Below the pieces are notes generated by a model, which saw only the letters and a list, made by a program, of their open reading frames with translations, was not told the DNA's origin and made no database searches. This document shows positions 57,384 through 64,000 of a stretch of 64,000 nucleotides of DNA, in pieces; the first letter of the stretch is position 1; each line of letters starts with the position of its first letter. Where the stretch lies: NCBI GenBank assembly GCA_963695835.1, contig CAVOHR010000001.1:744001-808000 (forward strand). Direction: 5' to 3'. The DNA comes from VRUE01 sp963695835. Lineage in GTDB: Bacteria > Actinomycetota > Thermoleophilia > Solirubrobacterales > 70-9. Both the position numbers and the translations under genes were made by a program.

Positions 57384-57793
57384 GCTCGCTCACCCTCTTG
57401 CACGTCGAGGTCGACGAGAACTTCCTCGCAGGTGTCGAGGCCGAGCTGGAAGCGCTCGTTGGTCTCGCGGTCGTTTTCGCGCGCCTCGCGCTCGGTTCCC
57501 GATCCCAGCAGCACCCGTTCGGCTTCGCCGTGCAGGCGCTTCAGCGCTTCCATCAGGTCGTGGGCCGGCATCGTCAGCTCAAAGGACTCGCGATCATCCT
57601 TCGGCTGCCAGCCGATGTCTGCCAGCAGGCGGAAGTCTTCGCCGAACTCGATGCCGAGCCGCTCGGCAGTGGCGAAGTTCCCGTTCTCCTCCAGCGCGAT
57701 CCACACATCGCCGATCCCGCCGAGGTGGTTGCGGATCAGCTCGTAGAGACCGTCGCGCTGGTCGCGGTCGATCGTCGCGGTGATGCTGGGCAT
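57380..57793 (-). CDS. Hypothetical first gene of the mobile operon
   Basis: 137 residues, acidic, not recognised. PSITATIDRDQRDGLYELIR, NHLGGIGDVWIALEENGNFA and a helical C-terminus (AHDLMEALKRLHGEAERVLL). It heads a run of six genes joined by five 4-nt overlaps (57380, 57147, 56731, 56357, 56121). The palindromic repeats upstream are its probable control region. Confidence 0.5.
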   Translation of the reverse strand: MPSITATIDRDQRDGLYELIRNHLGGIGDVWIALEENGNFATAERLGIEFGEDFRLLADIGWQPKDDRESFELTMPAHDLMEALKRLHGEAERVLLGSGTEREARENDRETNERFQLGLDTCEEVLVDLDVQEGERA

Positions 57794-58185
57794 GGCGCCC
57801 CCTTTCGGTAGGGCACCGAAGAGCCGCCTCAGATTGGGCCATCGATCTACCCGAGCACCGAAGTGCTCTGGGAGAATCGGTCGCGCATCGAAGGCGAGTA
57901 CTTCGGTGCCGGGCCCCGGGGCGTTAGCGCGCCGCCGGGGCCGTTATGTCTTGGTCGCGGCTGAACATAGCTCCGCTGTGCGGAGGAAGCGAGCCGATTG
58001 GCGGGGATGCGCGGGGATTCCTCGCGAGCCCCACCTGGGGCCGCCGCTCGCCCTGCTGGACTCACATCCGGACCTGCTGACCTTGACGGTTCCGGAGCGA
58101 CCCCAGATCAGGGCCTATAGGGTCACTCAACCAAGACCGAAAGTGTCCATCGTGGATGCGCTCGGGCAACGGCTATCAGATTGCA
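57794..58185. other. Divergent control region before the KAP gene
   Basis: No gene is supported. The first half holds the GCACCGAAG repeats (listed separately) and a strong GC hairpin near 57,911-57,945. The second half precedes the KAP gene; no confident -35/-10 pair was found. Confidence 0.45.
57813..57909 (-). promoter_or_regulatory. Repeated operator-like motif upstream of the mobile operon
   Basis: GCACCGAAG occurs at 57813-57821 and 57855-57863, and inverted as CTTCGGTGC at 57901-57909. The middle copy is part of the palindrome GAGCACCGAAGTGCTC (57853-57868). They lie 20-116 nt upstream of the operon's first codon and are probable regulator sites. Confidence 0.5.
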
Positions 58186-61100
58186 ATGGCAGCACCGCTA
58201 GCAAAGGGAGAGTACATCGAGGATCGCTCGATCGATGACGCGAGCGAGGACTCCTTTCGCCACGCGGATGTCGTCGCCGAGCTCGCCGACCTAGCCCTCA
58301 AAGGCCCGGCACCGAGCAACATCGCACTCTTCGCCCCGTGGGGCACGGGCAAGTCGGGGATCGCAAAACTCCTCGAACCACGAATCGAGAAAGCCGACCA
58401 GCGCTTCGTCTACTTCGATGCCTTCAAGCATCGTAAAACGCCACTACGACGCAGTTTCTTGCGGACCGTCGTCCGCAAGCTCGACCCTGGCTCACTTGCT
58501 TCGGTCGACACGAAGCTCTACGGCGAGCGCACCACCCAAACCCTCAACAAATCCGACAAGAAGAGGCTCTTCTGGATGATCGTCGGCGGGGTGCTCGGCG
58601 CCCTTGTGATCGCTGGGCTTGTGAGCCTGGGCCTTAGCAAGCTTCACCCCGGGCCGTTCGACGAGGACTTCCCCGGTCTCTTCGCCAAGACCAGCGGGGT
58701 TCTCGCTCTCGTCGGTGGCTTGATTGGTGTTGCCCTCACCTCCCTTGTCAACGGCTACTCGGTCACGAGGACGAGCACGCCCGTCGCCGAGGACGATGAG
58801 TTCGAGCGCGAGTTCAAGAGTCTCGTCGATGGGCCAAAGCGGGTGGTGGCGTTTGTTGACGAGCTGGATCGCTGTTCGGCCGATGACGTGGTCGAGGCCC
58901 TAGAGACGATGCGGATCTTCCTCGAGACGACGAACTGCGTCTTCGTTGTCGCGATTGACCAGCAATCCCTCGAGCAGGCGCTGCGCCGAAAGGCTCGCCA
59001 GGAGACTCCCGTCGATGAGACCCATCCCTACTTCAGCTCGGCGGGCTCCTACATCGACAAGATCTTCCAGTACCAGGTTGCGCTCCCGCCCCTGCGCTCG
59101 CGTGACATGGAGGGCTTCGTAAGAGAGCTCGTTGCTGATCGGCCGGGTCTGTGGAAAGACCTAGGGGATCGGGATGAACTACAGGATGTGATCGGGGCAC
59201 TGGCTCCGACCCACGTCACGAGCCCTCGCCGAATCAAGGTGCTTCTTAACTCGTTTGTGATGGCCTACCACCTCGCCGCGAAGCGAATCGCCGCAGACGA
59301 GATGAGCCCGCTCGATGGTCGTGCCGCCGCACTCGCGAAGCTTGTCTGCCTGCGTACCGAGTTCCCGCTTTTCGCTGAAGAGCTTGACCGTTACCCGCAG
59401 TTGCCCAAGGCGATCCTCGCTCAGGATCGCGAGGAGGAGGACGACGGCCTTGTCCGCAAGGCGCCGGAAACCTGGAAGCGTGCAACCGAATTCCGGGAAG
59501 GGAAGCTGCCGTTGGTTCCGTTGTTGTTTCGCCCGAGTGCTGTGGCTAGCGTCGACGGCCAGGGCGCTGATGTTCAGAAGGTTGAGAAAACGGTCAAAGA
59601 CAAGCATCTCGACAACTTGCTCGGTTACCTGCGGCGAGTCGAGCCGCTACCCGGGGTCACCCGGGATCTCGTTTATCTCCATAGCGCAGCTCCCTCGGGC
59701 ATCAACCTGGAGCCGCTGACTGCTGACCGGGTTGAAGAAGCGGCCCGCGATGGCTCAGCTGAGCGGATCAAAGAACTGCTTAAAGACGCAGACAAAGCAG
59801 CGGGTGACGTGATCCGGCTGCTGACCTCGATCCTTACCGCGGCCGAGCCCGGATCCCTTGGCGCGACTAACGCGACCCACGTCCTATTGGAAGCCTGTGA
59901 GCTCACTCCAAAGCTCGACCCCGCTCGCATTGATGATGCGGCGGACGAGATCATTCGCCAGCGCGGCGGTCGAGACCTAGACGATCGGGATCTGGCCCAA
60001 GCAGTCGGACTCTCCGTCCGGGCGAGCGCCCGGCGCGGGGCCTCCCTGATCGAGCTCGTGGCGAAAAACAAGAATCTCCTCCTCACCCCGCTGGCGAGGA
60101 TCCGGCTGATCCGAGAGTTCGCGAAACTCCAAAGCGCCGCTCGCTCGCTCGCCTCACAAGCGGCAAGCAGGGCGATAAGAGACGAACAGAAAGATGCACT
60201 AACCGAGGTCGTCGAGCTTGACGGCGCCGTTCAGACCGAACTGATGGAAGCGGCCAGCCCGGCAATCAAGCAGCTATTCGAGCAAGAGGTTGCAAGGGCA
60301 AAAACCGAAACCGAGGAGAGTGCGGAGGCGCAGGAGGGGGAGCCGCAGCCTCAAGTCGACCCAGCGAACGAGGTCGCAGCGCTGTGGAAGCCGCCCCTGG
60401 AATCAGCTCTCGATCTGTTTGTCGAGCGTGCACCTCTGGCAGCTTCCCAGCTTGCATCTGCGGGCTTGACCTTGAACCGTCGGGATCTCAGCGACGCTGT
60501 GGGAGAGCGGCTCGACGTCCTCGCTCCCGTCGACGGGCGACTCCGCCGCCTAGCGCTAATGAAGGCGAGCGATCGTCAGCTCGCTCGACGTTGTAGCTGG
60601 TTGGCCCCGCTAGCCGCCGGGGAGATGGATGCGCGTACGACGCAGCAGCTGAGTGCAGTCGCCACCGTGACCTGGACCGACGCCGTCGAGGAGAACCTTG
60701 AGGACGCCGAGAGCCTTGATGCTGTACTTGAGGAGATCGAGCGTCTGGCCTCACCTGAGGACTCGATAGACACTGCCTCGCTCGACAAGGCAATCGCTGA
60801 GTCTCTTCAAGGCGAGGCAGTGGATGAACCGGCTTCGCAGCGGTTGGAGCTTGCCGCGAAAATCGCCGCTCGCCTCGTCCGGGGCGGCCTCGCCGACCAG
60901 GAGAAGACTGCCTCGCAGTTGGCGAGCGCCTTTGCCGGCGCGCTCTCTGTCGTTCCCGGCGGCGACGCGAACGGTCGGCCCAACCTTTCACGAGCATTGG
61001 CGGTAATCGGCCCGCAACTACGAGAGGCTGATAAAGACTCGCTTCGCTCGCTGCTTCAGTACGCAGAAAGTTCAGCCTCCGAAACACTTGGTCCGCTCCG

Positions 61101-62187
61101 GGTCGAAGCGATGGTTGTCGCGGCTAGCGCCCTCCACGAGCAGGGCGTCGAGCTTGACCCTGACCCAGTTCAGGAAGCTGTTGTCGCGCAGATCGACTCC
61201 ACCCCGGAACGCGCGACCGATGCCGTGGTTGCCTGGATAAGCAGCGGCGTGCCCGTTGCGCGCCAGCTTTGGGCGCTGCTCGGGCCGTACTGGTCGGGTG
61301 AGATCCCAGCGACGGTGCGCCAGGCGGCTATGGCCGCGGCGCAGACGCTCGGCGACGATGAACACCAGGAGCTCGCCGGCCTTGCCTTCGACCGCGTCTT
61401 TGCCGACGGTGTGCCGGCACCTTCTAACTGGGAGGCAATCGACCTGCGGGGCCTGCCGGCGGGCTGGGTTATCGACGAGCTTGCAGAGCGGTCGAAGAGG
61501 GAAGGCTTCGACGAAGCTAGCTGGCGGGTGATCCTTGAGATCTGTAAGCAATTGACGAGCGGTATCGCTGAGATCCAGCGGCGAATCGGCGAGGAGCTCC
61601 TACTACCGCTTGCCTCCCGCGACGACGATGGCTTCCGGTTGGCTGTCGATCACCTCGGTTTGGTCGGCAAGGGAAAAAATGGTCAGGCGATCATCGAGTC
61701 ACTCTCTGAGCTAGCCAATACCGACGAGCGGAAGCAACTTCTGAGCCGCCAGCTCGGTGAAGATGAGGGCCTAGTCAAGTCACTCGCGAAGAGCCTGCGC
61801 AAGACGATCTTCGGGAGTTCGTCGATGCCGCCGAAACCCGACGCAAAACCCCAGGAACCCGAGCGCAAGCCTCCGGGCATAGAGCTGCAGGAATTGCTGG
61901 AGACCACGGTCGCCCAGGTAAAAGATGCTCCCGACGTGGAGGAGAAGGTGACGCTCATTAAGCCGCTTTTGCACAAACGGGTGGAAGACCTGCACGAAAA
62001 AGGCCAGACAACGCCCCAGTGGCCCGAATTGATTGATCCATTCCCATCGGGCGGCGGAGTCCGCAATGCGCTGACGAAAGCGTTTCGAGACCTCAGGCAA
62101 AGTGAGGAGATTGCTTGCACCGTCGATCCAGAGCCGGGGCCGGACGAAGGGTTCGGGGGCGGAAAGATCATCCGCTTGGAGTCCTGA
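58186..62187 (+). CDS. KAP-family P-loop NTPase, large membrane-associated
   Basis: 1,333-1,343 residues. Walker A is LFAPWGTGKSGIAKLL (about residues 50-58), and Walker B RVVAFVDELDRCSADDVVEA. Two hydrophobic helices (about 130-153 and 170-190) are inserted between them, the hallmark of KAP NTPases. VAIDQQSLEQALRRKARQ and YIDKIFQYQVALPPLRSRDM are further KAP signatures. The remaining about 850 residues are helical repeats of unknown type. KAP proteins include the phage-exclusion factor PifA, so a defence role is possible. Starts at ATG 58186 or 58156. The 3' end overlaps the convergent RNase H gene by 20 nt. Confidence 0.8.
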   Translation: MAAPLAKGEYIEDRSIDDASEDSFRHADVVAELADLALKGPAPSNIALFAPWGTGKSGIAKLLEPRIEKADQRFVYFDAFKHRKTPLRRSFLRTVVRKLDPGSLASVDTKLYGERTTQTLNKSDKKRLFWMIVGGVLGALVIAGLVSLGLSKLHPGPFDEDFPGLFAKTSGVLALVGGLIGVALTSLVNGYSVTRTSTPVAEDDEFEREFKSLVDGPKRVVAFVDELDRCSADDVVEALETMRIFLETTNCVFVVAIDQQSLEQALRRKARQETPVDETHPYFSSAGSYIDKIFQYQVALPPLRSRDMEGFVRELVADRPGLWKDLGDRDELQDVIGALAPTHVTSPRRIKVLLNSFVMAYHLAAKRIAADEMSPLDGRAAALAKLVCLRTEFPLFAEELDRYPQLPKAILAQDREEEDDGLVRKAPETWKRATEFREGKLPLVPLLFRPSAVASVDGQGADVQKVEKTVKDKHLDNLLGYLRRVEPLPGVTRDLVYLHSAAPSGINLEPLTADRVEEAARDGSAERIKELLKDADKAAGDVIRLLTSILTAAEPGSLGATNATHVLLEACELTPKLDPARIDDAADEIIRQRGGRDLDDRDLAQAVGLSVRASARRGASLIELVAKNKNLLLTPLARIRLIREFAKLQSAARSLASQAASRAIRDEQKDALTEVVELDGAVQTELMEAASPAIKQLFEQEVARAKTETEESAEAQEGEPQPQVDPANEVAALWKPPLESALDLFVERAPLAASQLASAGLTLNRRDLSDAVGERLDVLAPVDGRLRRLALMKASDRQLARRCSWLAPLAAGEMDARTTQQLSAVATVTWTDAVEENLEDAESLDAVLEEIERLASPEDSIDTASLDKAIAESLQGEAVDEPASQRLELAAKIAARLVRGGLADQEKTASQLASAFAGALSVVPGGDANGRPNLSRALAVIGPQLREADKDSLRSLLQYAESSASETLGPLRVEAMVVAASALHEQGVELDPDPVQEAVVAQIDSTPERATDAVVAWISSGVPVARQLWALLGPYWSGEIPATVRQAAMAAAQTLGDDEHQELAGLAFDRVFADGVPAPSNWEAIDLRGLPAGWVIDELAERSKREGFDEASWRVILEICKQLTSGIAEIQRRIGEELLLPLASRDDDGFRLAVDHLGLVGKGKNGQAIIESLSELANTDERKQLLSRQLGEDEGLVKSLAKSLRKTIFGSSSMPPKPDAKPQEPERKPPGIELQELLETTVAQVKDAPDVEEKVTLIKPLLHKRVEDLHEKGQTTPQWPELIDPFPSGGGVRNALTKAFRDLRQSEEIACTVDPEPGPDEGFGGGKIIRLES

Positions 62188-62998
62188 TTTGTTCGACCTC
62201 GCGGAAGAGCTTTGCGATTCGGGGGTTCGCGGTCTCTTCGTTGACCCTGACGTAGTACGTGTGCCCAGCCCGAACATTGATCGGGGGCTCGGCGTAGATA
62301 ACATCGAAGCAGCCTTTGAACGGGCTTTTAGCCGAGAGGACTTCGTACCAGCACTTCGTGAGCTGGTGCAGGCGCTGGAACTCGGTCTTGGTAATGCGGA
62401 TCGTGAGGCGCTGGCCCTCCATCTTGACGCTGCCGCGCTCGAGGGCCCGACTCGTACGCTTGCGTCGTGTCCGGGCAGGGGTCAGCTGCCGATCTGGAGC
62501 GGTCCTGGCGGCCTGCTTGGCGAGCTTGTCGACGGCCTTGGTTCGCGGGCTCTTCTTTCCCTTGACCCAGCGGATCTCGACGCGCTTTCCCCGTCGGTCG
62601 GCTTTGAGGACGAGACGAACGAGATCCTTCCACTGAGCGGCGTTCTCGACCGGAGCGCCGTTTCGCTTCGCCCAGCCGTTCTTTGACCAAGTGAAGAGCG
62701 CGGTTGGGTAGTTGTCGGCGACGTAGAGGGAGTCGCTGAAGATGATGATCTTGCGGTAGCGGCGGGGGTCGAAGTGGGGACCCTGGGCGGTGGCCGAACG
62801 AAGCGCTTCAACGCAAGCCTGCAGCTCCATCTGGTTGTTGGTCGCGCCCATGAAGCCGGACGTGGGCGGTTCGTAGGTCTCTTCCTCCCCGTCGGAATTG
62901 AGCAGGACGAAGATGATTCCCGTGCCACCACGGCGGGGGCCGGGAAGCATCGAGCCGTCGGTGTAAATGTTGAGCGCCCCTTCCTCGGGATACTCCAC
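62168..62998 (-). CDS. RNase H-domain protein with C-terminal extension
   Basis: 276 residues. The RNase HI acidic residues are visible: ALNIYTDGSMLPGPRRGGTG (Asp14), TNNQMELQACVEAL (Glu58), IIIFSDSLYVADNY (Asp89) and RTKAVDKLAKQA (Asp157). From about 175 a basic linker leads to an about 90-residue extra domain (RLTIRITKTEFQRLHQL, VIYAEPPINVRAGHTYYVRV). It should cut RNA in RNA-DNA hybrids. It converges on the KAP gene with a 20-nt overlap. Confidence 0.8.
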   Translation of the reverse strand: MEYPEEGALNIYTDGSMLPGPRRGGTGIIFVLLNSDGEEETYEPPTSGFMGATNNQMELQACVEALRSATAQGPHFDPRRYRKIIIFSDSLYVADNYPTALFTWSKNGWAKRNGAPVENAAQWKDLVRLVLKADRRGKRVEIRWVKGKKSPRTKAVDKLAKQAARTAPDRQLTPARTRRKRTSRALERGSVKMEGQRLTIRITKTEFQRLHQLTKCWYEVLSAKSPFKGCFDVIYAEPPINVRAGHTYYVRVNEETANPRIAKLFREVEQIRTPSG

Positions 62999-63064
62999 AG
63001 CAGCAGACTGTACGCCTGATGCATCGCCTTGGCCCCCGACAGCCGCCGCTGAGCAGCCTCAGGG

Positions 63065-63616
63065 CTAATGGTTCTCGGCTCGGGGATCACCCGGGAGTGA
63101 CTCCCAGCTCTGCTCTTCGATCAGCACCGGCTGTTCGCCTTCCGGCAGCCGGTCTTCGAAGATCGCCAGGGTCTCGCCGAGGCCACCGGCGGCCGGGGCG
63201 ATGATGCCGTGTAGGCCGAGCTCGCTTGAGGCTTCGCCGATGCGATGGCATGTCCCGTAGTCGCCCACCGCGCTGCACAAGTCGGTGGTCGTTAGGCCGA
63301 CCGCGTCGCAGCTCGCGCCATCGCGCAGGTCCAGCACGTTGTTGATCTTGATCTCGCAGGTCACCAGGCGACGTGGGCCGACCATCTGCGGCTGCATGCC
63401 CGCCACCGTCTCGACCAGGTGGCGGTAAGCCTCGACGATCACCGAGTCGGTTGGCCGCCCCAGGTACAGGACGGGATAGGTGCCCTCCGCACCCCAACGG
63501 CCCCCGGAGCGGCTCCCACGCAGCGGCTCTTGGCGCGGTGAGACGTGGCGCTGAAAGCGGCCCGCTACCGTGGCCGTGCCTGCACGCGACACCGCGGCGG
63601 CGATGTCGCGTGCCAC
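63065..63616 (-). CDS. RES-domain toxin
   Basis: 183 residues. VAGRFQRHVSPRQEPLRGSR, GGRWGAEGTYPVLYLGRPTD and SVIVEAYRHLVETVAG carry the Arg, Tyr and Glu residues of RES (ParT-like) toxins, which degrade or transfer NAD-derived groups. GTG start at 63616, 2 nt after the antitoxin stop. The pair is complete. Confidence 0.8.
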   Translation of the reverse strand: MARDIAAAVSRAGTATVAGRFQRHVSPRQEPLRGSRSGGRWGAEGTYPVLYLGRPTDSVIVEAYRHLVETVAGMQPQMVGPRRLVTCEIKINNVLDLRDGASCDAVGLTTTDLCSAVGDYGTCHRIGEASSELGLHGIIAPAAGGLGETLAIFEDRLPEGEQPVLIEEQSWESLPGDPRAENH

Positions 63617-63618
63617 TC

Positions 63619-63975
63619 CTACATCGCCCCTGCGCTGAGGCGCTCGACGGCGGCGAGCACTCGCTCGAACTGGCCCGCGGCGAGCAGGTCGATCGGCTTC
63701 TTGCCGCCCAGGTCGCGGTTGCGACCGTGAATCCAGATGTCGGCGCCCTCGGCGGTGTAGACGTCGCGCAGCCGCTCCAAGATGTAGTGCAGCTCCAGCA
63801 GCCGGTCTTTCGCCTCGCCCTGGGGCCGGTGCGTGCCGGCGGCCCAGTGCTGGACCTGTCGGGTCTTGACGCCGGTGATTGTCGCCAGCTCGGCGTTGTT
63901 CAAGACGCCGCCTCGCAGATCGTCAACGAGGTGGGCGTAGAGGCCAGCGGCAGGGGGTGCTTGGGTTGCGTGCAT
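63619..63975 (-). CDS. Xre/MbcA/ParS-family antitoxin
   Basis: 118 residues. LNNAELATITGVKTRQVQHW is the HTH, and YILERLRDVYTAEGADIWIH followed by LGGKKPIDLLAAGQFERVLA is the C-terminal DUF2384 toxin-binding domain. It is the partner of the RES toxin directly downstream and probably represses the operon. ATG at 63975; the promoter lies in the last bases of the window. Confidence 0.8.
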   Translation of the reverse strand: MHATQAPPAAGLYAHLVDDLRGGVLNNAELATITGVKTRQVQHWAAGTHRPQGEAKDRLLELHYILERLRDVYTAEGADIWIHGRNRDLGGKKPIDLLAAGQFERVLAAVERLSAGAM

Positions 63976-64000
63976 GACACCCGCATCATAGCGGATAATG

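Overview
The window is very GC-rich with dense, mostly short-spaced genes, frequent GTG/TTG starts and long antisense open frames, as in Actinobacteria. The heat-shock order dnaK-grpE-dnaJ-hspR-clpB, a phosphatidylinositol gene set (PAP2, CDP-alcohol phosphotransferase, Ino1), an F420-type LLM oxidoreductase and DUF6788-type transposition genes point to an actinobacterium, plausibly class Thermoleophilia (Solirubrobacterales). That placement is inference; no rRNA gene is present.

Bases 1-31,000 are mainly core chromosome. In order: the start of purD, a GYD protein and a two-gene cell-wall unit; the complete heat-shock operon with palindromes at its promoter; a secreted endonuclease/phosphatase-like protein; a membrane cytochrome c with endonuclease III; the inositol-phospholipid block followed by an odd glycosyltransferase/PHP fusion and a uracil-DNA-glycosylase-like protein; an LLM oxidoreductase, an RlmD-type methyltransferase and a phasin-like protein; and argF, lgt, prmC, lysS and a CDF metal transporter. 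A scarred stretch follows (26.0-28.4 kb): a tRNA-Glu-like gene with an expanded D-loop, an MNT gene whose HEPN partner is cut to 22 codons, and an ABC transporter reduced to two fused fragments. Then come a TetR regulator, a thiolase-family protein, an NTase and a VapBC pair.

From 31.8 kb two tRNA-linked islands appear. Island 1 (31,858-34,904) follows an intact tRNA-Val(TAC), ends in a 46-nt degenerate copy of that tRNA's 3' end, lacks an integrase, and carries a toxin-antitoxin pair, a GRDP-like protein, an HTH protein and a hypothetical protein. After a core-like block (34.9-41.6 kb: methyltransferase, SRPBCC protein, FtsH-like protease, MBL hydrolase, frameshifted polysaccharide deacetylase, secreted metallopeptidase), island 2 (41,667-50,305) is bounded by tRNA-Asp(GTC) and an exact 42-bp repeat of its 3' part. 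It has a tyrosine integrase, an excisionase-like protein, a three-gene operon resembling a minimal type II (short) CBASS system (CD-NTase-like enzyme, E2-like protein, small membrane protein), an AlbA_2/Schlafen-like gene broken by an amber codon, a helical companion gene, and an HTH/RelE-like pair with a perfect operator palindrome. Both islands carry the same inverted repeat about 140 bp inside the distal att copy.

From 50.3 kb to the end the DNA is all accessory. It holds a DUF6788/recombinase-like/transposase module, a large serine recombinase, a six-gene operon whose neighbours overlap by 4 nt (SSB-like, XRE, winged-helix and a frameshifted replication-relaxation gene), a 1,334-residue KAP-family P-loop NTPase converging on an RNase H protein, and a RES-Xre toxin-antitoxin pair. 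The stretch from about 41.6 to 64 kb therefore looks like layered integration with defence cargo. The CBASS-like operon is the most interesting candidate system, and the KAP NTPase with its RNase H neighbour is second.
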